Shown here one piece after another: positions 40,715-49,473 of a DNA stretch of 64,000 nt. This DNA is from JALHUB01 sp963719465 (GTDB lineage: Bacteria; Chloroflexota; Dehalococcoidia; DSTF01; JALHUB01). Below the pieces are notes generated by a model, which saw only the letters and a program-made list of their open reading frames with translations, searched no databases and was not told the DNA's origin. Numbering within the stretch: the stretch's first letter is position 1; each line of letters begins with the position of its first letter. Made by a program: the position numbers and the translations under genes. The stretch spans positions 1,178,001 to 1,242,000 of the forward strand of contig OY970386.1 in assembly GCA_963719465.1 (NCBI GenBank), read 5' to 3'.

Positions 40715-41323
40715 CTATCGCGTGCCGGAGCGGAGCATTTCGCGAAGGGCGGCGCAGGCTTTGCGGGCGGCGGCGGCGCGATGGCTGACGGCGTTCTTCT
40801 CCTCGGCCGTTAGCTCCGCCATCGTGCGCCCGAGTTGAGGCAGATAGAAGATGGGATCATAGCCGAAGCCGCGGTGGCCGCGCGGCGTCTCGGTGATGAC
40901 GCCCGGGCAATCGCCTTCGAAGAAGCGGACGCCATTTCCCGGCGTTGCGAGGGCGATGAAGCAGCGGAAGCGAGCGCCTCGCTTGTCGGGGGGCACGTCC
41001 TTCATCTGCGACAGGACAAGCTGAAAGCCCTCCTCATCCGTCTGGTTGGGGCCGGCGTAGCGGGCGGAGAGCGGCCCGGGCCGGCCGCCCAGCGTCTCGA
41101 CCTCAAGGCCGGAATCGTCGGCGAGCGTGAGGAGGCCGGCGGCGGCGGCGAAGGTTTCGGCCTTCAGGCGGGCGTTTGCGGCGTAGTCGCTGCCCGTCTC
41201 GTCGACCGACAGGCTGAGGCCGACGTGCGCGGGGCTGACCAGCTCCCAGCCGCAGCGATTGAGAAGGCTGCCATACTCGGCAAGCTTGCCGGCGTTGTTG
41301 GTGGCGATGAGCAGTTGCGGCAA
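40715..41323 (-). CDS. rdgB: dITP/XTP pyrophosphatase (RdgB/HAM1)
   Basis: A 202-residue enzyme that cleaves non-canonical purine NTPs (XTP, dITP) to the monophosphate, preventing their use in nucleic acids. Motifs: LLIATNNAGKLAEY (4-17), ADDSGLEVETLGGRPG with the catalytic Asp pair (about 67-82), GSDYAANARLKA, and HRGFGYDPIFYLPQLGRTMAEL (in part) with the base-binding GYDP. The length is typical. It is divergent from folC. Confidence 0.94.
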   Translation of the reverse strand: MPQLLIATNNAGKLAEYGSLLNRCGWELVSPAHVGLSLSVDETGSDYAANARLKAETFAAAAGLLTLADDSGLEVETLGGRPGPLSARYAGPNQTDEEGFQLVLSQMKDVPPDKRGARFRCFIALATPGNGVRFFEGDCPGVITETPRGHRGFGYDPIFYLPQLGRTMAELTAEEKNAVSHRAAAARKACAALREMLRSGTR

Positions 41324-41481
41324 AGGAGTCTGCTTTCGACGAGGTGTATCGAAGTCATGCTATCGACAGGGTGGCCGCGCTGTCAAACGGGGGCCGAGAG
41401 GCTTGAGCCCGCGCCCTGTGCTACAATCGGGGCGGCAACGTCATGCCCCTGAACGGCCGTTTTCGGAGGCCCGCACTCCCG

Positions 41482-42816
41482 ATGGACTATCAGCAGGCGC
41501 TGGACTACCTCCTCAGCTTCACCGACTTCGAACGCAGCGGCGGCTTCTCGCCCCGGCCAGACGTGCTACCGATGAAAGCGCTGCTGCATCGTCTGGGCGA
41601 GCCAGAGAACGGCCGGCTGACGGTCCACGTCGCCGGGAGCAAGGGCAAGGGCAGCACGGCCGCGATGATCGCGTCGATCCTGAAGGAAAGCGGGCGAAAG
41701 GTCGGGCTGTACACGAGCCCGCATCTCCACAGCATCTGCGAGCGATTTCGCCTGAACGGCGAATCGCTCTCGCGGGACGACTTCGCGCGCTACGCGACGA
41801 TGTTGCCGGAGGCGCTTGGGACCGTGAGCCACGAGCTGCCGGAGCGAAAGATCGTCACGTTCGACCTCCTGACGGCGATGGCGTTCCTCGCCTTCGCCGA
41901 GGCGCGGGCGGACGTGCAGGTGGTGGAGACGGGCCTGGGCGGGCGCGTCGATTCGACGAACGCGATCGACCGAAAAGAGGTCTGCGTCATCACGTCGCTG
42001 AGCCTGGAGCACCAGGCGATCCTGGGCGACACGCTGACGCAGATCGCGGCGGAGAAGGCGGGAATCATCACGCCGGGCGCCCGCGTCGTTCTGGCGAGCC
42101 AGAAGGAGGAGGCGGCAGAGGTCGTCCGGCGCGCCTGCCGGGAGCGCGGAGCGACGCTCATCGAAGCGGACGCGGCTTGCAGCTTCGAGCGACGCTGCGC
42201 CGGCATCGAGGGGCAGGAGCTGACCTTGCGGACGCCGCTGGCCGAGTACGACCTGTGGCTGCCGCTGCTGGGGCCGCATCAGGCGGAGAACGCCGTCGCC
42301 GCGGTGCTGGCGGTCGAGGCGCTGCGGGAGAGCGGCGTCGAGGTGTCAGCGGAGCAGGTGCGCGACGGCCTGGCGAAGGTGCGCTGGCCGGGACGGCTGG
42401 AGGTGCTGAAGCGCCGGCCGCTGCTCCTGGCCGACGGCGCGCACAACGAGGAGTCGGCGGCGCGGCTGCGCGAGACGCTGACGGGCGACCTGGGCTTCGC
42501 CCAAGCGACGTTCGTGATCGGCGTATCAAAGGACAAGGACACGGCGGGCATCGAGCGGCAGCTCCGGCCGATAGCGAAACGGCTCATCGCGACAAGGTCG
42601 CAGCATCCGCGCGCGCTTGCGGCGGAGCAGGTGGCGACGGCCTTCTCGCCGGACGGGCTGCGGGCGTCGCCGGTGGCGTCGGTGCCGGCGGCGGTGGACG
42701 CGGCGCTGGCGGAAGCGGGCCGCGACGAGTTGGTCTGCGTCGTCGGGTCGCTGTTCGTGGCGGCGGAGGCGCGGGCGCACGTGCTGGGCGTGGAGCACGA
42801 GGTGATCGGCGGTTGA
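41482..42816 (+). CDS. folC: Folylpolyglutamate synthase / dihydrofolate synthase
   Basis: A 444-residue Mur-ligase-type enzyme adding glutamate to folates. Start MDYQQALDYLLSFTDFE is the family standard; an in-frame ATG at 41443 would add 13 residues. The ATP loop VAGSKGKGSTAAMIASIL follows at about residue 51, then TSPHLHSICERFRLNG, LLTAMAFLAF and LGGRVDSTNAI, with HQAILGDTLTQIAAEKAGI (in part). The C-terminal domain has LLLADGAHNEESA. It is followed by fabF after 94 bases. Confidence 0.93.
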   Translation: MDYQQALDYLLSFTDFERSGGFSPRPDVLPMKALLHRLGEPENGRLTVHVAGSKGKGSTAAMIASILKESGRKVGLYTSPHLHSICERFRLNGESLSRDDFARYATMLPEALGTVSHELPERKIVTFDLLTAMAFLAFAEARADVQVVETGLGGRVDSTNAIDRKEVCVITSLSLEHQAILGDTLTQIAAEKAGIITPGARVVLASQKEEAAEVVRRACRERGATLIEADAACSFERRCAGIEGQELTLRTPLAEYDLWLPLLGPHQAENAVAAVLAVEALRESGVEVSAEQVRDGLAKVRWPGRLEVLKRRPLLLADGAHNEESAARLRETLTGDLGFAQATFVIGVSKDKDTAGIERQLRPIAKRLIATRSQHPRALAAEQVATAFSPDGLRASPVASVPAAVDAALAEAGRDELVCVVGSLFVAAEARAHVLGVEHEVIGG

Positions 42817-42910
42817 ACGGCACGGACGGCGGCCTTAGAATTCGAAGTGGCTGGGGAGTAGATTGCAGGGGGAGGACGCTGTCCTCCCGCTTTTTCGACA
42901 GGAAACGAAC

Positions 42911-44164
42911 ATGGACAATGGTAACGGACGGCGGGTGGTGGTGACCGGCATGGGCGCGATAACGCCGCTCGGCCTGACGGTGGACGATTTCTGGCAGGGG
43001 TGTGTCGAAGGACGATCGGGGGTCGTCCCAATCACGAAGTTCGACTGCAGCCGCTACCCGGTGCAGATCAACGGCGAGGTGCAGGGCTTCGACGCGGCGA
43101 ACTACATCGACTACAAAGAAGCGCGGCGGATGGCCCGCTTCACGCAATTCGCCGTCGCCGCCTCGCGCGAGGCGATTGCATCGTCGGGCCTGGATCTGGA
43201 CAAAGAAGACAAGGCGAGCATCGGCGTGCTGCTCGGCAACGGCAACGGCGGCTTTCCAAACACCGAGGATGCGATGCGGACGCTGGTCGCGAAGGGCGGC
43301 ATGCGCATCGACCCATTCTACATCCTCAAGATGCTGCCCAACATGGCGGCGGCAACGGTCGCGCTGCAGTACGGCTTTCGCGGCCACAACAACACGACGA
43401 TCACGGCCTGTGCGGCGTCGACGCAGGCGATAGGCGAAGCGTTTTCGGTTGTGCGCTGCGGCCGCGCGGACGTGATGCTGACCGGCGGCACGGAGGCGGG
43501 TATCAGCGAGCTGGGGCTGGCCGGCTTCTGCGTCATGCGGGCGCTTTCGACGCGCAACGATGAGCCGACGAGGGCCAGCCGGCCGTTCGACAAGGACCGC
43601 GATGGCTTCGTTTGTTCGGAAGGCGCGGCAATCCTGGTGCTGGAGAGCCTTGAGCACGCCCGGCAGCGCGGCGCCCCGATAATGGGCGAGCTGGCGGGCT
43701 ATGGCGCCTCTTCGGACGCGCATCACGTCGTGGCGCCGTGCGAGAACGGCGAGGGCGCGCAACTGGCGATGACCCGAGCGCTGGCCGACTCGGGGCTGCG
43801 GCCGGAGGAGATCGACTACATCAACGCGCACGGGACATCGACGGTGCTGAACGACGTGGCGGAGACGCGCGGGATAAAGGCGGTCTTCGGGAAGCAAGCC
43901 TACAAGGTGCCGCTGAGCTCCACGAAGTCGATGATCGGCCACGTGCTCGGCGGGTCGGGCGCCCTGGAGGCGGTGGCTTGCGTCCAGACGCTACGAACGG
44001 GCGTCATTCATCCGACGATTAACCTGGACAACCCGGACCCGGAGTGCGACCTGGACTACACGCCGCACAAATCGCGGCGGGCGGAAGTGCGGACGGTCCT
44101 CAAGAACAGCTTCGGTTTCGGCGGCCAGAACGCCTGCCTGGTGTTCAAGAAGTTCGAGGAGTAG
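42911..44164 (+). CDS. fabF: Beta-ketoacyl-ACP synthase II (FabF)
   Basis: A 417-residue condensing enzyme of fatty acid elongation. It starts RRVVVTGMGAITPLG; the catalytic triad is Cys167 (TACAASTQA), His307 (NAHGTST) and His344 (MIGHVLGGSGA), with the final GFGGQN loop present. The length is typical. No acpP or fabD is nearby, so it may serve a secondary lipid pathway or be the housekeeping copy; this cannot be settled here. galE follows after 3 bases, so they are cotranscribed. Confidence 0.94.
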   Translation: MDNGNGRRVVVTGMGAITPLGLTVDDFWQGCVEGRSGVVPITKFDCSRYPVQINGEVQGFDAANYIDYKEARRMARFTQFAVAASREAIASSGLDLDKEDKASIGVLLGNGNGGFPNTEDAMRTLVAKGGMRIDPFYILKMLPNMAAATVALQYGFRGHNNTTITACAASTQAIGEAFSVVRCGRADVMLTGGTEAGISELGLAGFCVMRALSTRNDEPTRASRPFDKDRDGFVCSEGAAILVLESLEHARQRGAPIMGELAGYGASSDAHHVVAPCENGEGAQLAMTRALADSGLRPEEIDYINAHGTSTVLNDVAETRGIKAVFGKQAYKVPLSSTKSMIGHVLGGSGALEAVACVQTLRTGVIHPTINLDNPDPECDLDYTPHKSRRAEVRTVLKNSFGFGGQNACLVFKKFEE

Positions 44165-44167
44165 ACG

Positions 44168-45146
44168 ATGCGAATACTCGTCGTGGGCGGAGCGGGGTAT
44201 ATCGGCAGCGTGACCGTCGCTGAGTTGCTGGAGGCGGGCCACGAGGTCGTCGTCTTCGACAGCCTGGTCACGGGCCACGCCGAGGCGGTCTCGCCGGGCG
44301 CGGAGCTGGTCGTCGGCGACCTGGGCGACGCGGCGCTGCTGGAGGACGTCTTCGCGCGCCGCAGCTTCGACGGCGTCGTCTACTACGCCGGTTTCATCGC
44401 GGCCGGCGAGTCGATGCAGGACCCGGGCAAGTACTTCCTGAACAACGTCGGCCACCTGATCAACCTGCTGAACGCGATGGTGAAGAACCAGGTGCTGCGG
44501 TTCGTCTTCAGCTCCAGCGCCGGCGTCTACGGCGAGCCGGAGAAGACACCGATAGATGGAGGACGCGGCACTGGCGGCCGTCAACCCGTACGGCGAGTCG
44601 AAGGCGATAGGCGAGCGGCTGATGCGCTGGTACGACAGCCAGTGCGGGCTGCGCTACGTCTCGCTCCGGTACTTCAACGCGGCGGGTGCGACGGAAAGCC
44701 TGGGCGAAGACCACCGGCCGGAGACGCACCTGATACCGGTCGTTCTCGAAGCGGCGGCGGGCAAGCTGCCTTCGGTGCAGCTATTCGGCTCGGACTACCC
44801 GACGCCGGACGGCACCTGCATCCGCGACTACGTCCACGTCTCCGACCTGGCGCAGGCGCACTCGCTGGCGCTGGAGCGGACGCTGAAGGGCAGCGCGATC
44901 TACAACGTGGGCAACGGGCAGGGCTTTTCCAACGGCGAGGTGGTGGAGACCGCGCGGCGGGTGACGGGCAGGCCGATTCCGGTGACGAGCGCGCCGCGTC
45001 GCGAGGGCGACCCGGCGGTGCTGGTGGCGAGCTCGGCGAAGATACGGGCGGAGATGGGCTGGGAGCCCCGCTTCCCGGACCTAGAGCGGATCATCGAGAG
45101 CGCGTGGCGCTGGCACCAGGCGCATCCGAACGGCTACGAGAGCTAG
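44168..45146 (+). CDS. galE: UDP-glucose 4-epimerase (GalE), interrupted by a one-base frameshift
   Basis: The first frame, from ATG 44168, encodes the NAD-binding ILVVGGAGYIGSVTVAELL, GVVYYAGFIAAGES and the Ser motif FSSSAGVYGEPEKTPID, then derails at about 44556. The next frame continues exactly as expected: EDAALAAVNPYGESKAIGE (catalytic Tyr and Lys), YVSLRYFNAAGA, DYPTPDGTCIRDYVHVSDLA (in part), to the end at 45146. Removing one G in the GATGGAGGAC run (about 44556-44561) restores a 325-residue protein of normal length. It interconverts UDP-glucose and UDP-galactose. A sequencing error is as likely as a true mutation. Confidence 0.85.
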
Positions 45147-45157
45147 TCGCCGAGACG

Positions 45158-45406
45158 CTAGGCGCCCGCGGCAACCTCCTTCGGCAGCATCCCCTCGAGA
45201 ATGCGTTCCAGCGCCATCGTGTGAGAACAGAGACCCGCGCCGGCGAAGAAGTTGCAGGTGCAGCGCCAGCGGCCGTCGTCGAAGGCGACGTTGTGCGAGT
45301 GGTTGTCGCCCTTGAACTCAACGTCGAAGCTCTTGAAGCGCAGGCGGTGTCGCTCTTCAGAGTAGCGCTTTGCCTTCTCGACCTTCCCGATGAAGCTGGA
45401 ATTCAT
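45158..45406 (-). CDS. SWIM zinc-finger protein, 82 residues
   Basis: The C-terminal half has CTCNFFAGAGLCSHTMALERIL, in part, the CxCxnCxH pattern of a SWIM zinc finger, preceded by a short beta-rich N-terminal part (KSFDVEFKGDNHSHNVAF). It is far smaller than typical SWIM proteins. ATG 45406 follows AAGGAGAG. The gene is convergent with galE, 11 bases apart. A nucleic-acid or protein-binding role is inferred. Confidence 0.78.
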   Translation of the reverse strand: MNSSFIGKVEKAKRYSEERHRLRFKSFDVEFKGDNHSHNVAFDDGRWRCTCNFFAGAGLCSHTMALERILEGMLPKEVAAGA

Positions 45407-45545
45407 CTCTGCTCTCTCCTTGACTCGCTAAGGGGGAAATCAAAGGGCACCGAGCGCCTTCGCCGGTGCCTATGCGCGATATTCAGTTGAAGCGGCGCCA
45501 CCCATCCTTGTCATCGCTCCTCAGTGGTCGCTTGTCTGTAAGCCT

Positions 45546-45575
45546 ATTGTAGTGTCAGGCAGGCGAGGCCGTCAA
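45546..45575 (-). promoter_or_regulatory. Promoter of the SWIM gene
   Basis: Minus-strand TTGACG (45575-45570), 18-base spacer, TACAAT (45551-45546). It would give a leader of about 130 bases. Confidence 0.5.
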
Positions 45576-45698
45576 GACGGAGCGACGGGGAATCCCCATG
45601 ATGTCGCGCTAGGACGGTTAGGCGGACAGAAGGGCGTCCGTCGCCCGTGCCAAATCGAGGAGGGGGAGGGCGAGGCATTGCACGCAGAGTGGCTGAGG

Positions 45699-46940
45699 CT
45701 AGGTGGCATCATCGGTGTGCTTACTAAGCGACGCTAGTTGCCGCCGGATGAATCCGTCTAGCAACGGCACTGCCAGAGAATACTTACCCCATCGATTCTT
45801 CTTGTAGACAAGACCCGCATTGCAGAGAGAGACCAACATCTGGTTTATGTGGCTCGGACTGAATGGCTTGTTGAGAAGGTGAGCCGACCCCTCCGCGACC
45901 TCTTGAACCGTGAACTCCGAAGTACAATTCTCCAATTGTGCGATCACCCCCAGCAGATCGCGCTGCCTATCCGTTGCTCTAGCCCACCGGCCAGCAAAGA
46001 AGTCTGTATCTAGCTTCTGCGCGATTTCGCGCATAGGTATCTCGCGAGGCTGCTCGCCTGCCGCAATGTTCTGCGTCCATACGTCGAACACTTCGCGGCA
46101 GACGTATTGGATGAAGTACGGATAGCCTAAAGTGAAGTCGTAGATTGCATCAACTGAAGCGTCCGCGAAGTGCACGGGGGATGCCGAATCGATTAAGGCC
46201 CCACGGATGGCCTCTTCGGTACCGGTCCTGTCAAGCCTATCCAGGAAGACTATGTGGAACATCCGCTCAGAGAATGTCCTCGCTTCCACGAGTTTTGGAA
46301 ATAGCGTGGGCAATCCTGTCAGGGCTAGCATAAACCGTATGTCTTTCCGCTGGATCGATTGAAAAACATCAAGAAGCAGCGACAGCGGATATTCATTCTT
46401 ATCCGCGTGATCCGCCAGATTCTGTGCCTCGTCGTAAGCGAAAACAATTCCCCTTCTCCCCAGGGGATTGATGTAATGCCAAACGCCCTCGAGCACGACC
46501 TTTAACTTGTCGGCGGCTAGTCCAGGCGTCGCCTCCCAGATTCGGCAGAGTCCCTGGTAGTCGAGCGTAAGCGGGGCATTGTTCGGCTGCGGGATAAAGC
46601 CAACCCGTGGCGCGTCTCCGGTTACAACATTCGACGTGACGACAGCGAGATCGGTCAGCAAGCGAGTGGCCATCGTGCCCTCACTCACGCTAGTTGATTC
46701 CGACATATCCGTGCCAACCCAGAGCCAGCCTTTCTGTATGGCGATAGGCTTTAGCGTCTCTAGTAGAACCGTTTTGCCTACTCCTCGCAGCCCCGTCAGC
46801 ACTAGGTTTTGCATGACCGACTCCTGATCGAGGAGCCTCGCGAATTCCCTCTTCTCCGTCTCTCGCCCGGCGAGATACGGTGGCATGTGCCCTGCCCCTG
46901 GCCGAAACGGGTTTTGAGGCCCCTGGACCTCAGTATCCAT
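45699..46940 (-). CDS. AAA+ ATPase, Orc1/Cdc6-like or STAND-type, with C-terminal winged helix
   Basis: A 413-residue protein. YLAGRETEKREFARLL (22-37) is an N-terminal box like that of ORC/MCM-type ATPases; Walker A GLRGVGKT (50-57), Walker B GIVFAYDEAQNL (about 164-175) and a sensor-like MLALTGLPTLF (about 198-208) follow. Residues 320-413 form a winged helix with FSPSHINQMLVSLCNAGLV. No neighbour supplies a partner effector. Lower GC and its own regulated promoter mark it as accessory. Role unknown: replication-type, defence or regulatory functions all fit this fold. Confidence 0.78.
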   Translation of the reverse strand: MDTEVQGPQNPFRPGAGHMPPYLAGRETEKREFARLLDQESVMQNLVLTGLRGVGKTVLLETLKPIAIQKGWLWVGTDMSESTSVSEGTMATRLLTDLAVVTSNVVTGDAPRVGFIPQPNNAPLTLDYQGLCRIWEATPGLAADKLKVVLEGVWHYINPLGRRGIVFAYDEAQNLADHADKNEYPLSLLLDVFQSIQRKDIRFMLALTGLPTLFPKLVEARTFSERMFHIVFLDRLDRTGTEEAIRGALIDSASPVHFADASVDAIYDFTLGYPYFIQYVCREVFDVWTQNIAAGEQPREIPMREIAQKLDTDFFAGRWARATDRQRDLLGVIAQLENCTSEFTVQEVAEGSAHLLNKPFSPSHINQMLVSLCNAGLVYKKNRWGKYSLAVPLLDGFIRRQLASLSKHTDDAT

Positions 46941-46956
46941 TGACTATTACCCCCTT

Positions 46957-46970
46957 GACTAAATTTAGTC
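46957..46970. promoter_or_regulatory. Operator-like palindrome 1 (downstream of the AAA+ promoter)
   Basis: GACTAAATTTAGTC, a perfect 14-bp palindrome just after the expected transcription start of the AAA+ gene and 17 bases before its ATG. Confidence 0.6.
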
Positions 46971-46978
46971 CTGCCACT

Positions 46979-47007
46979 AAATTACTCTTGATCTTCGTGA
47001 ATGTCAA
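46979..47007 (-). promoter_or_regulatory. Promoter of the AAA+ ATPase gene
   Basis: Minus-strand TTGACA (47007-47002), 17-base spacer, TAATTT (46984-46979), with AAGGGGG before ATG 46940. A half-site of the flanking palindrome (CACTAAATTACT) overlaps the -10. Confidence 0.7.
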
Positions 47008-47016
47008 TGCCTCTGG

Positions 47017-47026
47017 CTAAATTTAG
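47017..47026. promoter_or_regulatory. Operator-like palindrome 2 (upstream of the AAA+ promoter)
   Basis: CTAAATTTAG, the same core as palindrome 1, placed 10 bases upstream of the -35 box. The two sites bracket the promoter. Confidence 0.55.
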
Positions 47027-47093
47027 AGATTCTCCTTAATGTCTATTGACAATACGTGAGAGGCCGCCGAGTCAAAACACCCACTACCGCGGG

Positions 47094-47122
47094 TTGTCGG
47101 GTGCGGAGGCAACTGCTAGAAT
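47094..47122 (+). promoter_or_regulatory. Promoter of the 47246 operon
   Basis: TTGTCG (47094-47099), 17-base spacer, TAGAAT (47117-47122). Confidence 0.45.
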
Positions 47123-47245
47123 CGATATCTGCCTCGGTATTCGACGGCCCGTTTCCCGGGAGGTAGGGATGCGATCCCGGAAGAGTCGCTATTCTCCGCA
47201 ACCCCTGATGCAACCCTTGTCGCCGCCCGCGCGGGTCGGGCCTCG

Positions 47246-48226
47246 ATGAGCTACGCCGTCGCCTTCGAAGCGTTCGACGCCGTGCGCGCGGAGTGGCTCG
47301 CGCTCCTATCGCCACCGCGAGCGCGCGATGTCTTCCGCCGGCCGCCCTGGCAGGAGGTCTGGCTGGAGGTCTTCGACCACGCGACCGGGGCCCGCTTCCT
47401 GACGGTGCGCGACGCGGGCCGGCTCATCGGGCTGGCCTCGCTGCTCGACGAAGGCGAACGCGTGACGTTTCTCGGTGACCACAACATCTGCGACTACATG
47501 GACTTCGTGTGGGCGCGTGGCCAGGAGGAAGGCGTGGTCGCGGCCATCGTCGAAGGGCTTCTCGCGGAGGGACGGCGCGAGATAGCGCTCTGGGGGCTGC
47601 GAGACGGCTCGCCGACGCCGTTGCTGCTGACGCGGCTGGCGAACGAGCGCGGCTGGGTCGCGACGCTGCAGGACGAGGCGACCTGCCCGCAGCTCGACCT
47701 GCCGCCGACGTGGGACGCGTACCTGGAGTCGCTCTCCGGCAAGAACCGGCACGAGCTTCGCCGCAAGATGCGTCGCTTCGAGACGACGGTGGGCGAGATG
47801 CAGATGCGCGTGCTTTGCTCGCCGGACGAGGTCGCCGCGGGCATGGACGATTTCCTGCGCCTCATGACCCTGAAGTCGGACAAGGCGCAGTTCATGACGC
47901 CGACGATGGAGCGCTTCTTCCGCCGGATCGGGCCGGCGCTGGCGGAGGAGGGCCTTGCCGGCCTGTACGTCTTCGAGCTGGGAGGCGAGCCGGTTGCCTC
48001 CGTCTTCTGCTTCGAGGACGCGCAGGAGACGCTTCTCTACAACAGCGGCTTCGACCCGCGCTATTCCCACGTCGCGGTCGGGCTGCTCTCGAAGGCAAGC
48101 GTCCTCAGGCACGCCATTGAAGACGGCCGCCGTCGCCTCGACTTCCTGCGCGGAGACGAGCCCTACAAGTACGACCTGGGCGCGCGTGACAACCAGGTGT
48201 ACCGATGCCTTATCAAGAAGGCGTGA
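47246..48226 (+). CDS. GNAT acetyltransferase of the BioF2/CelD-like type
   Basis: A 326-residue protein with the double-GNAT layout of the BioF2-like group. The N-terminal half has PPWQEVWLEVFDH and ATGARFLTVRDAGRLIGLASLL (in part). The second has LESLSGKNRHELRRKMRRFE (about 160-180), then LAGLYVFELGGEPVASVF and HVAVGLLSKASVLRHAIEDG (in part). Members occur in polysaccharide and glycan synthesis clusters. Here a GT4 glycosyltransferase starts 11 bases after it, which fits that context. ATG 47246 lacks a clear ribosome-binding site. Confidence 0.82.
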   Translation: MSYAVAFEAFDAVRAEWLALLSPPRARDVFRRPPWQEVWLEVFDHATGARFLTVRDAGRLIGLASLLDEGERVTFLGDHNICDYMDFVWARGQEEGVVAAIVEGLLAEGRREIALWGLRDGSPTPLLLTRLANERGWVATLQDEATCPQLDLPPTWDAYLESLSGKNRHELRRKMRRFETTVGEMQMRVLCSPDEVAAGMDDFLRLMTLKSDKAQFMTPTMERFFRRIGPALAEEGLAGLYVFELGGEPVASVFCFEDAQETLLYNSGFDPRYSHVAVGLLSKASVLRHAIEDGRRRLDFLRGDEPYKYDLGARDNQVYRCLIKKA

Positions 48227-48237
48227 CTCACGTTACA

Positions 48238-49473
48238 ATGAAAGCAGTGAAACGAATCGCCGTAATCAGCGCCCACACCTCGCCGCTGGCGCCGCTCGGA
48301 TACCGGGAGACCGGCGGCATGAATGTCTACGTGCGCGAGCTCAGTCGCGAGATGGGCCGCCGCGGCTACTCCATAGACGTCTTCACGCGACGCGCCGAAC
48401 CCGACGCCCCGGCCGTCGTCTCGCCTGCCGAGAACGTGCGAGTCGTGCATTTGCGCGCCGGCCCGGAGGGCGGCGAAGGCAAGCGTCAGCTCTACGGCCA
48501 CCTGCGCGAGTTCGAGCGCGAGATGCTGGCGTTCCAGCAAGCGGAAGGCGTCGAGTACGACCTCATCCACAGCCACTACTGGCTGTCGGGCCTCCTCGGC
48601 CTGCGGCTGCGTGAGCGCTGGGACGTGCCGCTGGTCAACATGTTCCACACCCTCGGCGAGCTGAAGCGACGCGCCAGCGGCGGCGACGAGCCGGCGATCC
48701 GCGACGAGGTGGAGCGACGCGTGGCGCGGGAGGCGGACGCCATCGTCTGCGCCAGCGAACACGAACGCCGCGCGCTTATCGATATCTACGGCGTCGAGGC
48801 GGAGCGGATTGCGCTGGTGCCCTGCGGCGTCGACCTGGCGCGCTTCCGGCCGCTGGACCGGGAGATGGCGCGGCGGTCGCTGGGGCTGAACGGCGAGAAG
48901 ATGATCCTGTTCGTCGGGCGCATGGAGCCGCTTAAGGGCCTCAACGTCCTGCTGGGCGCGGCGGCTCGCCTCGACGAAGAGCCCGCCTTCAAGCTCGTCG
49001 TCGTCGGCGGCGATGGCATCGGCGGCGAGGCGGCGCTGCGCCTGCGCAGGCTGAGCGCCGGCCTCGGCATTTCGGATCGCGTCAGCTTCACGGGGCCCGT
49101 CGGCCACGACAGGCTGCCGCTTTACTACAACGCCGCGGATGTCTGCGTCGTGCCGTCGCACTACGAGAGCTTCTGCCTCGTCGCGCTGGAGGCGATGGCC
49201 TGCGGGACGCCCGTCGTGGCGTCGCGCGTTGGGGGGCTCACGGCGACGGTGCGGGACGGCGAGACGGGCTATCTCATCGGCCGCCAGTCGCCGGAGCCGT
49301 TCGCCGAGCGGGTCGCGGCGCTGCTGGCGGACGAAGAGCTGCGGCAGAGCTTCGGGCGGACGGCGAGCGAGGCGGTGACGGGCTTCGGCTGGGAGCGCAT
49401 CGCCGACGCCATCGAGCACTTGTATGACGAAGTGGCGGCGCGCAGGACCCGCCGGGCCGCTTCGACGCCATGA
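48238..49473 (+). CDS. Glycosyltransferase family 4 protein
   Basis: A 411-residue GT-B glycosyltransferase. N-domain: AVISAHTSPLAPLGYRETGGMNVYVREL, in part, with the GGMNVYVREL loop seen in MshA and sucrose-phosphate-synthase-like enzymes, then DLIHSHYWLSG. C-domain: ILFVGRMEPLKGLNVLL and the donor-site VPSHYESFCLVALEAMACGTPVV (in part) with the E-x7-E motif. It is closest in look to D-inositol-3-phosphate glycosyltransferase (MshA), but donor and acceptor cannot be fixed by sequence. It overlaps the amidohydrolase gene by four bases. Confidence 0.88.
   Translation: MKAVKRIAVISAHTSPLAPLGYRETGGMNVYVRELSREMGRRGYSIDVFTRRAEPDAPAVVSPAENVRVVHLRAGPEGGEGKRQLYGHLREFEREMLAFQQAEGVEYDLIHSHYWLSGLLGLRLRERWDVPLVNMFHTLGELKRRASGGDEPAIRDEVERRVAREADAIVCASEHERRALIDIYGVEAERIALVPCGVDLARFRPLDREMARRSLGLNGEKMILFVGRMEPLKGLNVLLGAAARLDEEPAFKLVVVGGDGIGGEAALRLRRLSAGLGISDRVSFTGPVGHDRLPLYYNAADVCVVPSHYESFCLVALEAMACGTPVVASRVGGLTATVRDGETGYLIGRQSPEPFAERVAALLADEELRQSFGRTASEAVTGFGWERIADAIEHLYDEVAARRTRRAASTP

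Noticed and set aside
41259..42944. 561-codon open frame over folC in another frame
   Set aside because: Gly/Arg-rich nonsense; folC motifs lie in the other frame.
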